This document shows positions 22,432-35,257 of a DNA stretch of 64,000 nucleotides, in pieces. Source of the DNA: Lactifluus volemus (Eukaryota > Basidiomycota > Agaricomycetes > Russulales > Russulaceae); NCBI GenBank assembly GCA_022376515.1, contig WTXI01000056.1:147233-211232 (forward strand), in the 5' to 3' direction. Numbering within the stretch: position 1 is the first letter of the stretch; each line of letters opens with the position of its first letter. The position numbers and the translations under genes were made by a program. The notes under the pieces were generated by a model. The model worked only from the letters and a program-made list of their open reading frames with translations, was not told the DNA's origin and searched no databases.

Positions 22432-24874
22432 TAACTGATAACCCTGATCTCGTGATTTGTAAATCGAATTTGTTGTTTCCACAGCCTGCTGAACACGGAA
22501 GAGCCAAAAATGTCAATGATAGGGTATCGTAATTACTTGAGCGCGCAAGTAAGGGGGTGTTTGTTTGTCATAACGAGAACATGAGGTTGCGGCATGGTCA
22601 TAATACTCCACACCTCATTGGCCTCGAATTCTGTGAACCAGGCGCTTCAGGATTGAACATCAGAAGTCAACCGAAGAACACTCTCACTGGGGCTACTTTG
22701 CTGACCAGGGGAGGTCTGCGCAGATATCAGGAGGGTGTAGCGATGACTTGAATTTTGACTGGGAACCTGTACGGAGAACGGATTTGAAACGATCGATTGA
22801 TAATACAGGATCCGTAAAAGAGCTCCTAGGATCTTCCAAAGGCAGATATGGAATATGGGTATTCCTCCGATGGGAGAAGAGGCGACGAGGCGATGGGTGA
22901 TCGGAGAAAGAGCGGGGTTCGCACGGCGCCTCCCGAGTCAGGGTCGGACCGGCCGGTTTTCGCAGCCGCACATCCTTGGAGACATAACTAGAGTTACTTC
23001 AAGTTCAGCTCAAGTTACTACGAACCTGTACTGTTTTTGCATCGGGTAGAGTTGGGTCTCTATGAATCACGAACTTTTGCTTCCATGCCGTGCCTGGAGT
23101 TTACGGCGCTTTCGATTATGGAAGTCGACACTATGGATTCGATCGTGCCATTTTTGCAATCGATCTGACATTGCCAAGTTCTTTCCTTGCTTGGACTAAG
23201 GTAATCCCGATGATTTAATTAACTCTCCCCGATTACCCGACAGAGCGGTCGAGGTCGAGACTCGGAAGGCCATGCAAGGTCTTGCTGAACATTTTCCCAC
23301 CGGAACAGGCCAGCGAGGCCAGGAGCTGCAATCGTTGGTCTTAGATTGAGGACAAGCTTACTGTGTGCGCTCGTTCAGGTTTCTAGACTATCCGGAGATG
23401 AGGTCTCCGTTGATTGGGATGAAATTGAATAAATGGAGAAGGGCAACAACCCTGCGTCCAAGATGACACATCCAAGTTGCACATAAAATGACAAAGTTCC
23501 AAATATGCGAGCGGCAGTCGGCGAATTCTCCAATCCTCATGTACACCACGCTTCTTACAATAATAGTATAATTGTTGGTATTGAGGAAGCCCTTCAGAGC
23601 TGGATTTTTTCAAGTCCAGTAGATTTGCGAGGCCAAACAAGCGGATAGATAGCCATGCATGGTTGCGCAACGCCCCCCGTGACAACCAGGGGTTTGGTCA
23701 ACTAAGCTCTATGGGGTTAGGATACAGTGCTATGTGGATTTCCGAGAAGCCGTCGCCAAAGTGGCACGTGGACAGTATGCTGTCGTAAACTGCGGCCTTG
23801 ATAAAAACGGACAAGGGAAAGGGATTGCGCCGCACTGTATGTGCCCGCGTGAATTCCGTAGTTCAATTGATATACATCCCTGGGATATGTCGTAGTAGGG
23901 CATGACCCAATCAATGGCTCATTAACCTGATGGGTATATTCACAGATTTGCTCTGGAAAGGTGGCTTTAAGAACAAATATCCCAATTGAACAATGCCATG
24001 CCGAAATTTGGAAACGATTTGGATATCTCATATTGATAAAACGGCTCAGGAGGAGACAATAAAGTGGACTTGAACTGATGGGCAAGTACGCACAGGCTAT
24101 CGTGAAGACGGAACAGAGAAGCAAGGGCCAGGTGAACAAGCATGGAAGAGAAATCTGACACTCATGGGGACCAGGGTAGCGCAAGCCTGAGGACACTTGG
24201 CCCTCAACACGTTTTGATCAGCCTAGTTGCAGAGATTCAAATAGGCCCCTTTGTTAGTGATGTCTACTAGTAGTGGATGGTTCAGGGGGGAATTCGTGTG
24301 ATTAGCCTGAGTACCGGTGATCGGCGAATGCCACACCGCAACCACGGGTACACGGCCTCCTAAAAACTTGGCGCAATCCGCAGATCAGAGGCACCAGGAC
24401 TCTACGATTCCCAGACACCCAATTCTTCCGTTGGGAAATACAACTTGTAGAAACCAAACCGAGAAGACATGTCGTATGCAGCAGTGGCAAGTTATCAAAA
24501 GATAAGCTAGCAGTGACCTCCGGCTCCGGGCGCCGGGAGAAATGCCGGCAGTGAGGTGGCTTATGGTGTCACGTGGTGTCTCTGCATGTTGAACTAGTAC
24601 GACTTTGGATGCTTTAAGGGATAAAACGTCCATGTTTTTCACTTGTAAGTTTCAAGTTACACATCCGAGTCAACATGACTGGATATCTACCCGCAGGACA
24701 TCACAATTTCCGGTTACGGTGTTCACTCCCAAATAGCGAAGCTGAGTCACGCTCTGGTGTTTGCGGCGTGGGCCATGCGGAACGCAGTACTTCAAGTTCT
24801 GGCCGTTCGCACTGCATAGTCACTACTGTAGTCTTCTTACTTTTCACTTCACCCCACATCCTGCAACGATACGC
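22432..24874. other. Intergenic region K3-K4, 2.4 kb
   Basis: No supported gene. The longest minus-strand open frame (23717-24196, 159 codons) has no recognisable motif and no splice-linked neighbours. In the array pattern a D gene would be expected here, but no DUF6532 or 106-nt exon remnant was found. Confidence 0.5.
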
Positions 24875-26199
24875 ATGTCACTATTTTCTCCACCGACAAC
24901 TCGGAATGTGGCTCACGGCACCTCTGGCACTGACACAAGACGGATAGGCACGCTGGTAAAGAGCGAAGAGTGGTGGCGAGACCACTACTATGAACTTCAG
25001 GCGAGTGGGTACACACTTCGTCCTCGATATCACCCTCGTTGGGAGCCTTCCTGGGTCAAAGCAAGGAAAGATTTCTACACAGCAGAGGATGGCCAGGCTA
25101 CAATTGTAAGATTTGTCTCGTTGTTCCTCAGCGCCCCGAGCTTAAGAGATTCTCAAAGTCGCGAGCAGTGATGGATGCCGTGCGCGTGCGGGATGGCCTC
25201 CCAGTCATGCTCAAGAGGATATTACCAGACGACGGGCCCTATGAACTCACAATCTCTCGTCAATTTTCGTCGCCAGAAATGTCCAGGGAGCGACAGAATC
25301 ATTGTGTACCACTTCTGGACGTTGTTGAATTGAAAGTTCCGGAACGAGAGAAATTAATGATATTTCCACTTCTGCGACCTTTCAACCGTCCTCGATTCCA
25401 AACGTTTGGCGAATTTGTCGCTTTCTTTATCCAATTATGCGAGGTGAGTCAAAGTCACCTATTGTACGTCACGTTAATATTCAATGGTTAGTCGCTTAGG
25501 GTATTCAATTCATGCATCAACGTAAGGTGGCCCATCGGTATGACCTGTTCATTTATTCGCTTGGCATGACCTAACAGGAAAATAAGCGATTGCACAGAGA
25601 ACAACATAATGCTCGACCCGTCTGGAATGTACCTGAATGGATTCCATCCAGTCAAGATTGATCGTAAAAGAGATTTTAAAGGACGAGCGACTGCCTATAC
25701 TAGGACCGAGCGTCCTCCCCGTTACATCCTCATCGATTTTGGCTTGTCTCGCCAGTACACTACGCGGGAGGTCTTAGACGAGCCGCTACGTGGCGGAGAT
25801 AAGTCAGCACCTGAACATCAATCCCAAAGGCTGTGCAATCCATTCTATACAGACATTTATTATATCGGGAACCTAGTGCGCGATGAGTTTATAAAGGTAT
25901 GTAATCAGATCAGAGGATCCCGCATTTGACCCATGGTCATCTAGAAATACCACGGCTTCGAGTTTATGAAGGATTTGGTGGACAAAATGACTCGCGAACA
26001 TCCAGCAAATCGTCCTCATATTGAAGAAGTCATTAGGCAATTCATGTCCATCCGAGGTTCCTTGAGCAAAACTAAGCTACGCTCCGCAATAACGTCAAAG
26101 AAATCAAACGGAGTAGTTCGCTCAGTTGTACAGGTTCGACAACTCATTCGCACTGTTGGGTACATCGTCTCGCGGAAGGCTCCCATTCCAGACCCATGA
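24875..26199 (+). CDS. Protein kinase-like protein K4
   Basis: Five exons (24875-25105, 25159-25443, 25500-25537, 25587-25896, 25945-26199) total 1119 nt, 372 residues. The N-terminus starts MSLFSPPTTRNVAHG and reaches the family block WWRDHYYELQASGYTLRPRY. Active-site motifs: VMLKRI, YELT (helix-C region), HRDCTENN, DFGLSRQY and SAPEH. It is the nearest relative of K5: long identical runs such as RYHPRWEPSWVKARKDFY are shared, and the whole K4-D5 segment resembles K5-D6. Together with exon sizes of 38 and 310 nt this supports a recent tandem duplication. The kinase substrate is unknown. It is convergent with D5, 931 bp apart. Confidence 0.85.
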
Positions 26200-27130
26200 C
26201 ATGTTACAGCACCATCTACTAGCCCTTGTCACATACTTCATTCTGTGTATCCTACCAAGTTCTCTTATTGTTGCCATTCACGTCAAAGTCCCTAAAGATT
26301 CTAGGGCCTTAGGTGTACTAGGAGAGTCTCATCCTAAGCAACGGTGAAGACAAGAAGGGGCCGTTGAGAAAGGTGGAGAGGCTTCTGTCACAACGGAGAT
26401 TAGACTATACTAGACACTTGCGAAAGAGATCGCACCAAAGCCTTGGAAGAAGAGGGGGTACTGATGCGCTGAAGATTCAGGGGCGGCGTCTGTGAATGAT
26501 GTGAATGGCCTTGGGGACAATAAAGGAGTCAAAGTGATCGCAGAAAAATACAAAGTGAAGTAGTTAACAAGGCGGGACACTGTAGTGAGCGCTGAGCGCT
26601 GAAGGATGTGGGAGACAAGAAGGAATAAGATTAAGGCGTGCCAGTGGGAGGTGCCTGTTGCGGGCGTTTGTGACGTGATGTCGTTTTGGACCTTCTAAGC
26701 TTGAGAAACATTGACTTTGTGATCCTTTGAAGTATTAATCCCTACAGCAGCCTCGTGAACATACCTTAAATCGGTATTTAACAAAACGTGCGGATCGTCG
26801 CATGTGTACTGTAGACCTCGTGCACTATGCTTAGCAAATCAGGTCACGTTATCGTGATCGATGCCGGGCCACTGCCCATAGCCACACTTCACGGTAACAC
26901 ACAACAGGCGGACGGTTTTACGAAGGCCCATCCAGACACGATGCTTACACGCCTGAGGGGACGTCCCGTTGATACAATAAAAAACTAGTCAGTAACTATG
27001 AATGGACACACACACGTGCCTTGACACCTCAGTTTCTAGACATCAGTGTGGGAGAAACACTTCACAAGTCACCGAAGGTCGCCCGATTTCCTTGAACACT
27101 AGCAGCATGCTGTGACAACTCAGTAATGAA
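26200..27130. other. Intergenic region K4-D5
   Basis: The plus strand is purine-rich between about 26340 and 26680. The last 150 bp before D5 resemble the corresponding region before D6 (near 32080-32176), marking the duplicated unit. No gene seen. Confidence 0.5.
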
Positions 27131-28487
27131 TCACACCGCATATGCTCCTTCACAAGCTGCATTCACTGTTTCCTGCGGCCAAACGTGTCCGTCATTCCGG
27201 GAACGGCGTGGAACACCCGCGTGGTCCCTAATTCGTGTGACGGAAATGTTAACCAGATTGGGCAAATGCTACTGGTTTCAAGTTCTCACCGTCCTCTATC
27301 GAAGAGGTCCTGCCTCAGCCCACGTAGCGGGTCGCAGTTTTGCGAATCGAGGCCCTGCAAGGCGAGTCCTTTCAGAGCGCCGAGATGATGGTAGTACACC
27401 TCCTTGTAGCTCTCATACGTGAAAGGAATTTGACCCCAAGACCCTTTACTCCATTCGTCAATACAGCATTCTGTCTTCAGCATCGTGGAAGAACCGTCAG
27501 CTTCCTTTGCCACCAAGTGTTTGGAACCTCTTACCACTGTAAGCACGAGAGCAATCACTTCGTAAGGTATCGGGTCAAATAAATTTGAAAAAATGATGCC
27601 ATCGCTAGAACGGTCGTTGAACCAGATCACGTTGATGGCTTGCTGGATGATGCGATGACGATACGGCAGTCCACCGCTATCGTTACTGAAACTTGCGTCT
27701 ATCTTCAATTGCCGCGCCCGCTCAATGTTGCGACTTAAGCTCTCAGGTGCCTTGCTTGTCTCAAATCCATAGTACCTCTCAACCAGCGGCTTGATTTTCT
27801 CCTTTACAGTGACGTGGAAGTGAGGGCCAACAATAGAGAGCTACGTGTTTTCACTAAGATCACAAATCTAACACAGAATTGAGGCAGAGTAAGTGCTCAC
27901 TTGTTCCGCAAGATTAGAAGGCGGTGTAGTCTCCGTTCCGGTCTTCATACATGCCATGGTCCATACGGATCGTGTCCAGTTCGACTCTTGATCAGGAGTT
28001 GGAAATGCGTCTTTGCAACTAAGGATGCATCGATAGGTGGCCTCCGCTATGCTGGAAACACGCTGCTGTTGCTCATCAAACTTCTCGTTGATATATACCA
28101 CGTCTCTGGCTCGTTCAGAAGTGGTCTATAAGTACAATCACGGTTAAATGCAGACAATAGTCCAGAGACAAGATCGAGGACCTTAGCAAAATGAAAGGTT
28201 TCCTTAGAATACTTGAAGTACATTCGGGCATGGGATATCTTGGACAATCCGTTTTTCGTGTCCAGTCCAGCTCTCATATCGGTTGCCCTGGAGATGCAGA
28301 ATGAGTGGATGTCAAGCAGACGACTCAAGAAAGCGAAAAAAAAAAAACCTAACATAGTGATTCGGTTCTGAAGAATGATGAGATCGCTACGGGGGATGAC
28401 AGTCTTCCACAGGTTACGGAGGTTACGAGCTTGGTTGAGGTATCCGTCGCCCCTCGTTACTTGCGTGGATGGGAGATACGAGGTCAT
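27131..28487 (-). CDS. DUF6532 protein D5
   Basis: Six exons (28354-28487, 28182-28287, 27901-28125, 27535-27840, 27290-27474, 27131-27227) total 1053 nt, 350 residues. N-terminal module: MTSYLPSTQVTRGDGYLN, then the 106-nt exon 2 (ATDMRAGLDTKNGLSK). The linker has TTSERARDVV and ATYRCILSCKDAFPT. DUF6532 runs from about residue 156: KEKIKPLVERYYGFE, GLPYRHRIIQQAINVIWF, IPYEVIALVLTV and TECCIDEWSKGSW. The tail DHAGVPRRSRNDG ends AACEGAYAV. Exon sizes match D6 exactly for exons 1, 2, 4 and 5 (134, 106, 306, 185 nt). The first two introns begin GTTAGG and GTCCTC, unusual donors shared with D6 in the second case. Function unknown. Confidence 0.8.
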
Positions 28488-30297
28488 TACTACGGACGTT
28501 CAGAGTTTGTGGCACGGGGTGGGCGGTCGGCAAAATTTCTGCTGACTGAAGGGTCGGAGGACGAGAGGGGAGAGGAGAGAGGAGAGATCGATTCACTTAT
28601 GAAAAGTGAGACACGAGGGGGTAGTATAGCTGCTGGTAAACGCCAGCCAGAGTGTTCCGTGAACGCGATAGGTGTCTCCATAGCACGCCTCCGTGATGCA
28701 GACCAGGCAAGGCCGGCAAAATGTTTCAGTTTAAGAAGTGAACCTCTCTCAAGGTGAGTTCTCAACTCTCAACTCTCGCCACCGGGACCATAACCTCCTT
28801 GCGAAGGAAACCAGGCACGCTACAACCGCGCTTTGAAGAGAAATGAAGTTCGCACCACAACCACGAGATAGACTCACCATCTCACGACATTAGTTAGACA
28901 CGCGGTACATTGTGATGCTGTGCTTCAACCTCGGAGACGTTGAACGCAAAGTGGGAGGTTTTGGCTCGAGTGCGATGAACTCACAATTACCTCATAAATA
29001 TTTTTCTCGAAATTATGATAACTCAATGTTTTTTTACCACGCGGGAAACTGTCAACACACCGTCATCGCACTGCAACTGGAGATGGGCTATACCTAGTTG
29101 AATGTTGGGCTCTTGCATCGGCAGTGCACAAAACACTTACCTCTTGTGCTACTAGACCCCAATGAACTCTAACAGGTTACCAGTTCTTGTTCACAGCCCG
29201 CACGCCTCAAAGACGTGCCGTGGTCCCTCTCCGGCGTTACTTTCGGTGCCGGGTTTTGTACTATGAAACAAAACTGATGCTGGACATTTGATGCTGGACA
29301 TTATTGTCAGTCCCATTAAATACACAATACGTTGAGTGCAAACTGCACTGCGTGTCACCCTCTTCCAGCGTGATGTTCTCCCTCACTCTACGTATTCATA
29401 CGTCCAGGCCAGTGAGGGCCATGAAACGTGCTGATGGGGTCATGCGACACGCTTACATCCTCTACGAACAACACGACTGCCGGATGGACCCTGGTGACCG
29501 TGTTCCTCCCTCTGTAATGTGTTTGACTCGGACTCTTAAGGTAACGTTGCTCGTACAATGCCAAGGATTCATTGCGCAAAGGAGAGGTCATTACTCGGGC
29601 TGACTCAATTCAAGATAGAAAAACTATACCTCGACCGTGCTCGGGAGGCCTACCATGGTTGTAGCTTGAACAGCACACCGCCTACCAAGGCATCCAAGGT
29701 GTGGCACGTGCAGAACGGGAACTCAGGTTTGGGCCACCAATAGATGTATACATGTTCATACAGCTTGCCTCAATCAGGAGGAAAGACCCAGATACGATAG
29801 GTATTGGTGCCGATAAGTCGTAACTTAACCTTGAAATTATTATTTCTCTTAAATTATATTACGTAAGGCGACGTCTCCACGTCCCTTCAGCTTCAAAAGG
29901 CGGGATCTTCGCGCCCCATTTGTGGTATCTTCCTCAACCTGGCTGTTATGACTAACACGGCCTTGTTCTTCAAGTTAGCACAAACGCTAATTTGTAAAAA
30001 AAACTCACTGGGACGAACTCCTGACTTGAGTTTTCGATGGTATCCAAGCTAGCCACGCGACGTCGCCACTTACGACGTAGGGTCGCAAGCGCTTTATACC
30101 TGCCATGTTCTTCATTGTAACTCATACACTGGCATGACCAGATATCTACCAGCAAGCTCGGTAGTCCAATTACCGACTTAGGTGTTAATCCCCGCATTGG
30201 TGTGTGCGTTTCGCGTGGGCTAGCACTGCCGGTCAGTTTGAAGCCTCCCTTTCCCTCCGCTGGCGGTTATTCACCTTCCTGCAACTGAACAATACCC
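28488..30297. other. Divergent intergenic region D5-K5, 1.8 kb
   Basis: Presumed promoters of D5 and K5. A purine-rich stretch lies at 28556-28625. No supported gene. Confidence 0.5.
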
Positions 30298-31663
30298 ATG
30301 CCGTTACCCGTGCCGGTCACGAATATAGCCCATGGCGGCTCTCCCTCAAGGCGGATAGGCACACTGGTAGAGAGCGAGGAGTGGTGGCGCGACCGCTATC
30401 ATGACTTTGCAGCACAGGGATACAAACTTCGTCCTCGATACCACCCTCGTTGGGAGCCTTCCTGGGTCAAAGCAAGGAAAGATTTCTACGCAGTAGAGGA
30501 TGGCCAAGCTACAATTGTAAGATTTAGTTTTATATTCCTTAGTTTCTTGGCTCAAGAAGTTCCTAAAGACACGAGCAGTGATGGATGCCGTGCGCGTACA
30601 GGATGGCCTCCCGGTAATGCTCAAGAGGGTATTTCCCAGCGACGGGCCCCATGAACTCACGATCACTCGTCAATTCTCGTCGCTACAAATGTCTGAGGAG
30701 CGTCGGAATCATTGTGTACTACTTCTTGGGATTGTTGAATTAACAATCCCGGAACATCATAAACTAATGGTGTTCCCACTCCTGCGACCTTTCAACCGTC
30801 CTCTATTCCAAACCTTTGGCGAATTTATCGCCTTCTTTACCCAGCTATGCGAGGTGACCAAGACTACCTAGTATGTGTTACACTAATACTCAACAGTCAA
30901 TGGCTTAGGGTATCCAATTCCTGCATCAACATAATGTGGCTCATCGGTATGAGCTGTTCGTTCTCTCGGGATGACTCGAGTCTAACAGTCAATTAAGTGA
31001 TTGCACGGCAAACAACATAATGCTCGATCCGTCAGGGATGTACCCGAACGGATTCCACCCAGTCAAGATCGACCTAAAGAAGAATTTCAAAGGAAGAGCG
31101 ACTGCCTATACCAGGACCGAGCGTCCTCCCCGTTACGTTCTCATCGACTTTGGTTTGTCTCGCCAATATGCCACGCGGGACGCCCTAGACGAGCCGCTGC
31201 GTGGCGGGGATAAGTCAGCACCTGAACACCAGTCGAAGGAGCTATGCAACCCGTTCCACACAGACATATATTATATCGGGAATTTAGTACGCAATGAATT
31301 TATGACGGTATGTGTGTGGTGCGATCGGAGGGTCTAGTATCTCACACAATGTTATTTTAGAAATACCACGGATTCGGGTTCATAGAGGATTTGGTCGACC
31401 AAATGACCAAGAGGGATCCAGCGAATCGTCCTCGTATCGAACAAGTCATTGAGGGATTCACTTCTATCCGAGGATCCTTACACAACACCAAGCTACGCTC
31501 CGCGCTAACATCGAAACGATCACACATTGTAGTTCGCTCGGTTGTACAGGCAAGACAGCTCGTTCGTACTGCTGGGTATATCCTCTCGCGGAAGGCTGCC
31601 ATTCCAGACCCACCCCCTGACCAATCCTGGGCCATCCCCGCTGTCAACACGTTTTCGTCTTAA
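30298..31663 (+). CDS. Protein kinase-like protein K5
   Basis: Five exons (30298-30516, 30569-30853, 30909-30946, 30998-31307, 31361-31663) total 1155 nt, 384 residues, the longest of the six. N-terminal block WWRDRYHDFAAQGYKLRPRY; VMLKRV (ATP lysine); HELT (helix-C region); HRDCTANN; DFGLSRQY; SAPEH. It is closest to K4, but the K4 stop after PIPDP is lost, and K5 runs on for PPDQSWAIPAVNTFSS before stopping. That extension is probably a simple loss of the old stop rather than a new domain. No glycine-rich loop is seen. It is convergent with D6, 513 bp apart. Confidence 0.85.
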
Positions 31664-32176
31664 CGCTCATACCCATATTGCCGACGGCGATCGACTGGGA
31701 CAACCCCTATCCTCGTTCTGTTACATACACCATTTCTTGTGAACATCACTACCGCAGTACCAGCCTTCTGCAACTCCAACTGTTATGCCAAAGGACGCAG
31801 GAAGAAGGCACTCGGTTTATGGTAGCACTGAACTCTGGGCTGGAGAAGAGCCTAGGCGGGCACGTGATTTCTACTTTTACTCAATCTCTTCTTTCACGCT
31901 GAAATGTGCTTGTGTACCATTACTGTATATCGAGACTTTCACTTTTTAATGTTTCAACGTATGAACTAGCTCCGTGAGAATGCCTTGGGTCCAGCGTAGA
32001 CCTCACCTACCCTGCCACGCCCACGATCGGAGCCGTTACATAATAAGACCCCCCGTCAAGGGTCAAATTAAATATCTCACGTTTGTGGGAACACCGAACG
32101 TTTAAGGTAGAAATATGTTACAAGTCACACGGGCCTTGCCCTCACATGAGCAGGGTGTGACCAGCTCAGTGATGAA
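31664..32176. other. Short convergent intergenic region K5-D6
   Basis: 513 bp between two stop codons, so mostly 3' UTR and terminators. Nothing recognised. Confidence 0.45.
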
Positions 32177-33535
32177 TCACAACGCATAAGCTGCGCTCAC
32201 ACTATCTGACGGCCAAACAAGTTCCTCACTCCGGGAAAGGCGTGGAACACCCGCGTGGTCCCTGTTTTGTGCAAAGAATGTTAAAACAGAATAGGCATAT
32301 GACACGGGTATCCTTACCGTCCTTTATCTAAAAGGTCCCGTCGTAGGCTGTCCAGCGGGTCAGGATTTTCTGAATCAAGCGCTTGATAGCTGTAAGCGTT
32401 CAGAGCACCAAGGTGATGACAGTACACCTCCTCGTAACCTTCATGCGTAAATGGAACTTCGCTCCAAGAACCTTCACTCCATTCGTCAATACAGCACTCT
32501 ATCTTCAGTATTTCAATGGAACTGTCAGTATGACTGGAGTCGCTAAGAGTTAGAGATCCCTCACCACTGTAAGCACCAGCGCAATGACTTCGTAGGGCAT
32601 CGGGTCAAACACATCAGAGAACACAACGCCGTCGCTAGAACGGTCATTGAACCAGATCACGTTGATGGCTTTCTGGATAATGAGATGGCGATACGGATGT
32701 CCTTCATCATCGTTACTGAAAGCTGCGTTGATCTTCAATTGCTGAGCCCACTCGATGTTGCGACTTAAGCTCTCCGGATCTTTGCTCGTCTCAAATCTGT
32801 AGTGCCTCTCAACCAGTGGCTTGATCTTCTCCTTTGCTGTAGCGTGGAAGCCAGGACCTATAGTCGCGAGCTACGTGGTTTTACTAAGATCAACATTAGC
32901 ACAAATTAGAAGCGGAATGACTCCTCACTTGTTCCGCGAGATTAGGAGGTGGCGTAGTCTCCGTTCCGGTCTTCATGCATGCCAGGTTCCATACGGATCG
33001 TGCCCAGTATGACTCTTCATCTGCAGTTGGAAATGCGTCTCTGCAGCTAAAGAAGCACCGATAGGTGGCCTTCGCTATGTTAGTAACACGCTGCTGTTGC
33101 TTCAAGTTGTCGTATTCCTCGTGCGTATGTGCCTGTGCGGCGACATCCCTGGCTCGTTCGGAAGTGGTCTATGAAAAGGTACATTCACGGTTGAGCGAAC
33201 ACATGCTGCATGCCTAAGACGAAATTGAGGACCTTGGCAAAATAAAAGATTTCTTTAGAAAGCTTGGAGTACGTTCGGGCATGAGGTATCTTAAACAACC
33301 CGTTTTTCTTGCCCAATCCAGATCTCATATCGTTTGCCCTGACATGCAGAAAATGTAACATGTCAGTCAGACTGTTCATGAAAGCGAAAAAAAAACCAAA
33401 CATAATGATTCTATTCTCAAGAGCGACAAAATCGCTAGGGGAGAGGATATTCTTCCACTGGTCACGGAGGTTGCAGGCTTTGTCCAGATACCCATCGCCC
33501 ATCGTCACCTGTATGGACGGGAGAAACGAAGTCAT
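32177..33535 (-). CDS. DUF6532 protein D6
   Basis: Six exons (33402-33535, 33233-33338, 32929-33168, 32565-32870, 32318-32502, 32177-32261) total 1056 nt, 351 residues. N-terminal module MTSFLPSIQVTMGDGYLD; 106-nt exon 2 (ANDMRSGLGKKNGLFK). Exon 3 is 15 nt longer than in D5 and carries ATYRCFFSCRDAFPT. The DUF6532 part has GHPYRHLIIQKAINVIWF, MPYEVIALVLTVV and IECCIDEWSEGSW. The tail DHAGVPRLSRSEE ends SVSAAYAL, shorter than D5. It is the tandem sister of D5. Donors GTTTGG (intron 1) and GTCCTC (intron 2) are weak but conserved in position. Its start lies 2.66 kb from the divergent K6 start. Confidence 0.8.
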
Positions 33536-34615
33536 TGAGTTGGGCGTTCAGATTTTGGGGTACGAGACGGGAACCGGACGAGACTTCTGCGAGAATGATT
33601 GAGGGATGTGAAGCGAAGCAGAGAATGAGCGATCAAGTTACTTTATGAAGAGTGAGAGGTTTTCAATTCTGTCATTGACACCGCCTCCCCCAATAGCTTC
33701 CTCAGCGCGATTGGCGGGAGTACGACATTTCAGTCTGGCTGCCCGAGTCCGCCCATTCCATCGGGTCATTTCCGAAAGGCAACCAGATCAGTGATTGGCT
33801 CTGGTAAACTTGACAACCTGTCTTGACTTGATTTATTGGAATCGAGGCGAGTGTTATGTTGAAAGATTACCAGTAAGTTAGTGCGCTGGCATGTCCGGTC
33901 TTTCCGGAGACACCCTCGTGAATCACAGGCACTGCCCCCCTCGGCTCATTTGACTAATATGTATGCGCTAGCGGAAGACCGCATTTTGACATCATCGATG
34001 CATCATCAACTCAGGCGGTCAATGATAGTCGAAACTCAAAACCAGCTACCTGTGACTAATGTGAACGATAACCGAGAAACGATTATCATCATTGATGCAT
34101 TGATGCATCGATGCGTCATCATCGACACGATATGATATGTGGTATAATGCCGCGATTTAGATCACGTTTTGGTGATACGCTCTCTCGAGGGTGAACAGAC
34201 TGCAAACGTCATTGTTATTTTACCAATTAACCTGCATGAAAACTAATTTAAAAAAAAGGCTATAAGCAATGTGTCTCGAAGCCAAAAGGAAAAATATTAT
34301 TTGCAATTGGTAAACCCAAGATTTTATCATGGACGTTAGGGACGGGGAGTAGAAAAGATGTGTTAGAAAAAACTGCCGGAGGCCCGGAGGGAGAGTGAAA
34401 GGGAGAAGAAACACTTGGATGAGCACGTGACCCAATCCGCGTCGTCTGGAAACAACCCATCATCATCGCCCCCGCCCGGTTCTGATCTGTATCCACTCAC
34501 GCGTCAGCAGCAGCACCTACATTTTCATCATCCTGTTCCTCTCCCCATCTCTGAGTCCGTATTCAAAACTAAACTACAGTAGTCCTTCTGATACCGAACA
34601 TCAGACCATCGTCAC

Positions 34616-35257
34616 TCATGGGGTCCTTCTCAACATCCTAGCTGGCGCAGCAGGGGGGCTCAATGGAACACAATGAGCTACGAGAGGAGCAGGAGCAGTG
34701 GCGAACACGTCGTCCTCAGCGCCGCCGCTGCTGTCGTGACGATGGAGTCGGAGTTGGTGGTAGTGAAAACGATGGTGCGCCCGGCGCACTTCACGTAAAT
34801 GCGCACTGCGTGCCCACCTCCTTTCAGAGCGCAGTATAGGTCCATTGAGAGATGTCCAATGATGCGAGCTCGAGACCTGCACTGACAATATGGGAGTTGG
34901 CGACAGGGGCGCATGATGCGGATGCGGGGTGCGCGAGCGCGGCCCACGATGATGGTTCGAGTGATCGTCGACACTGTCGGCTGATCCATCATGGGGCGAT
35001 GCGAGGCCGGGACTGCGGATGTGGTAGCCGGTACCGTGACAGTTTTCGGCTCCCGCGCTCGCGCTTGCGCGTGAGGTACAATTGCCGTCGAAGTTTTTGA
35101 GACATTCGAGGTCGAGGGTGGGTCGCTGTTTACGCAGCGCAGTAGTAGTCGTTGGTCGTTGACCGAGATCAGAACGATTACTTACGCTCCAGCAAGTAAG
35201 GTTGGTGTCGACATCCTCGACATTTCTAGTCTTTACAGACATCTTGACCCCATTCAT
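34616..35257 (-). CDS. Candidate hypothetical protein, GC-rich
   Basis: A minus-strand open frame of 213 codons from ATG at 35257. It is much more GC-rich than its surroundings. A GTAAGT donor near 35190 and an AAACAG acceptor about 60 bp on could define a first intron in the same frame. The product would be rich in R, H, S and P (for example SPHDGSADSVDDHSNHHRG) and looks disordered. Another frame is also open for part of the way, so coding status is uncertain. No family recognised. Confidence 0.25.
   Translation of the reverse strand: MNGVKMSVKTRNVEDVDTNLTCWSVSNRSDLGQRPTTTTALRKQRPTLDLECLKNFDGNCTSRASASAGAENCHGTGYHIRSPGLASPHDGSADSVDDHSNHHRGPRSRTPHPHHAPLSPTPILSVQVSSSHHWTSLNGPILRSERRWARSAHLREVRRAHHRFHYHQLRLHRHDSSGGAEDDVFATAPAPLVAHCVPLSPPAAPARMLRRTP

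Noticed and set aside
23717..24196. 159-codon minus-strand open frame between K3 and K4
   Set aside because: No recognisable motif, no splice-linked neighbours and no family match; such lengths occur by chance in a 64-kb window.
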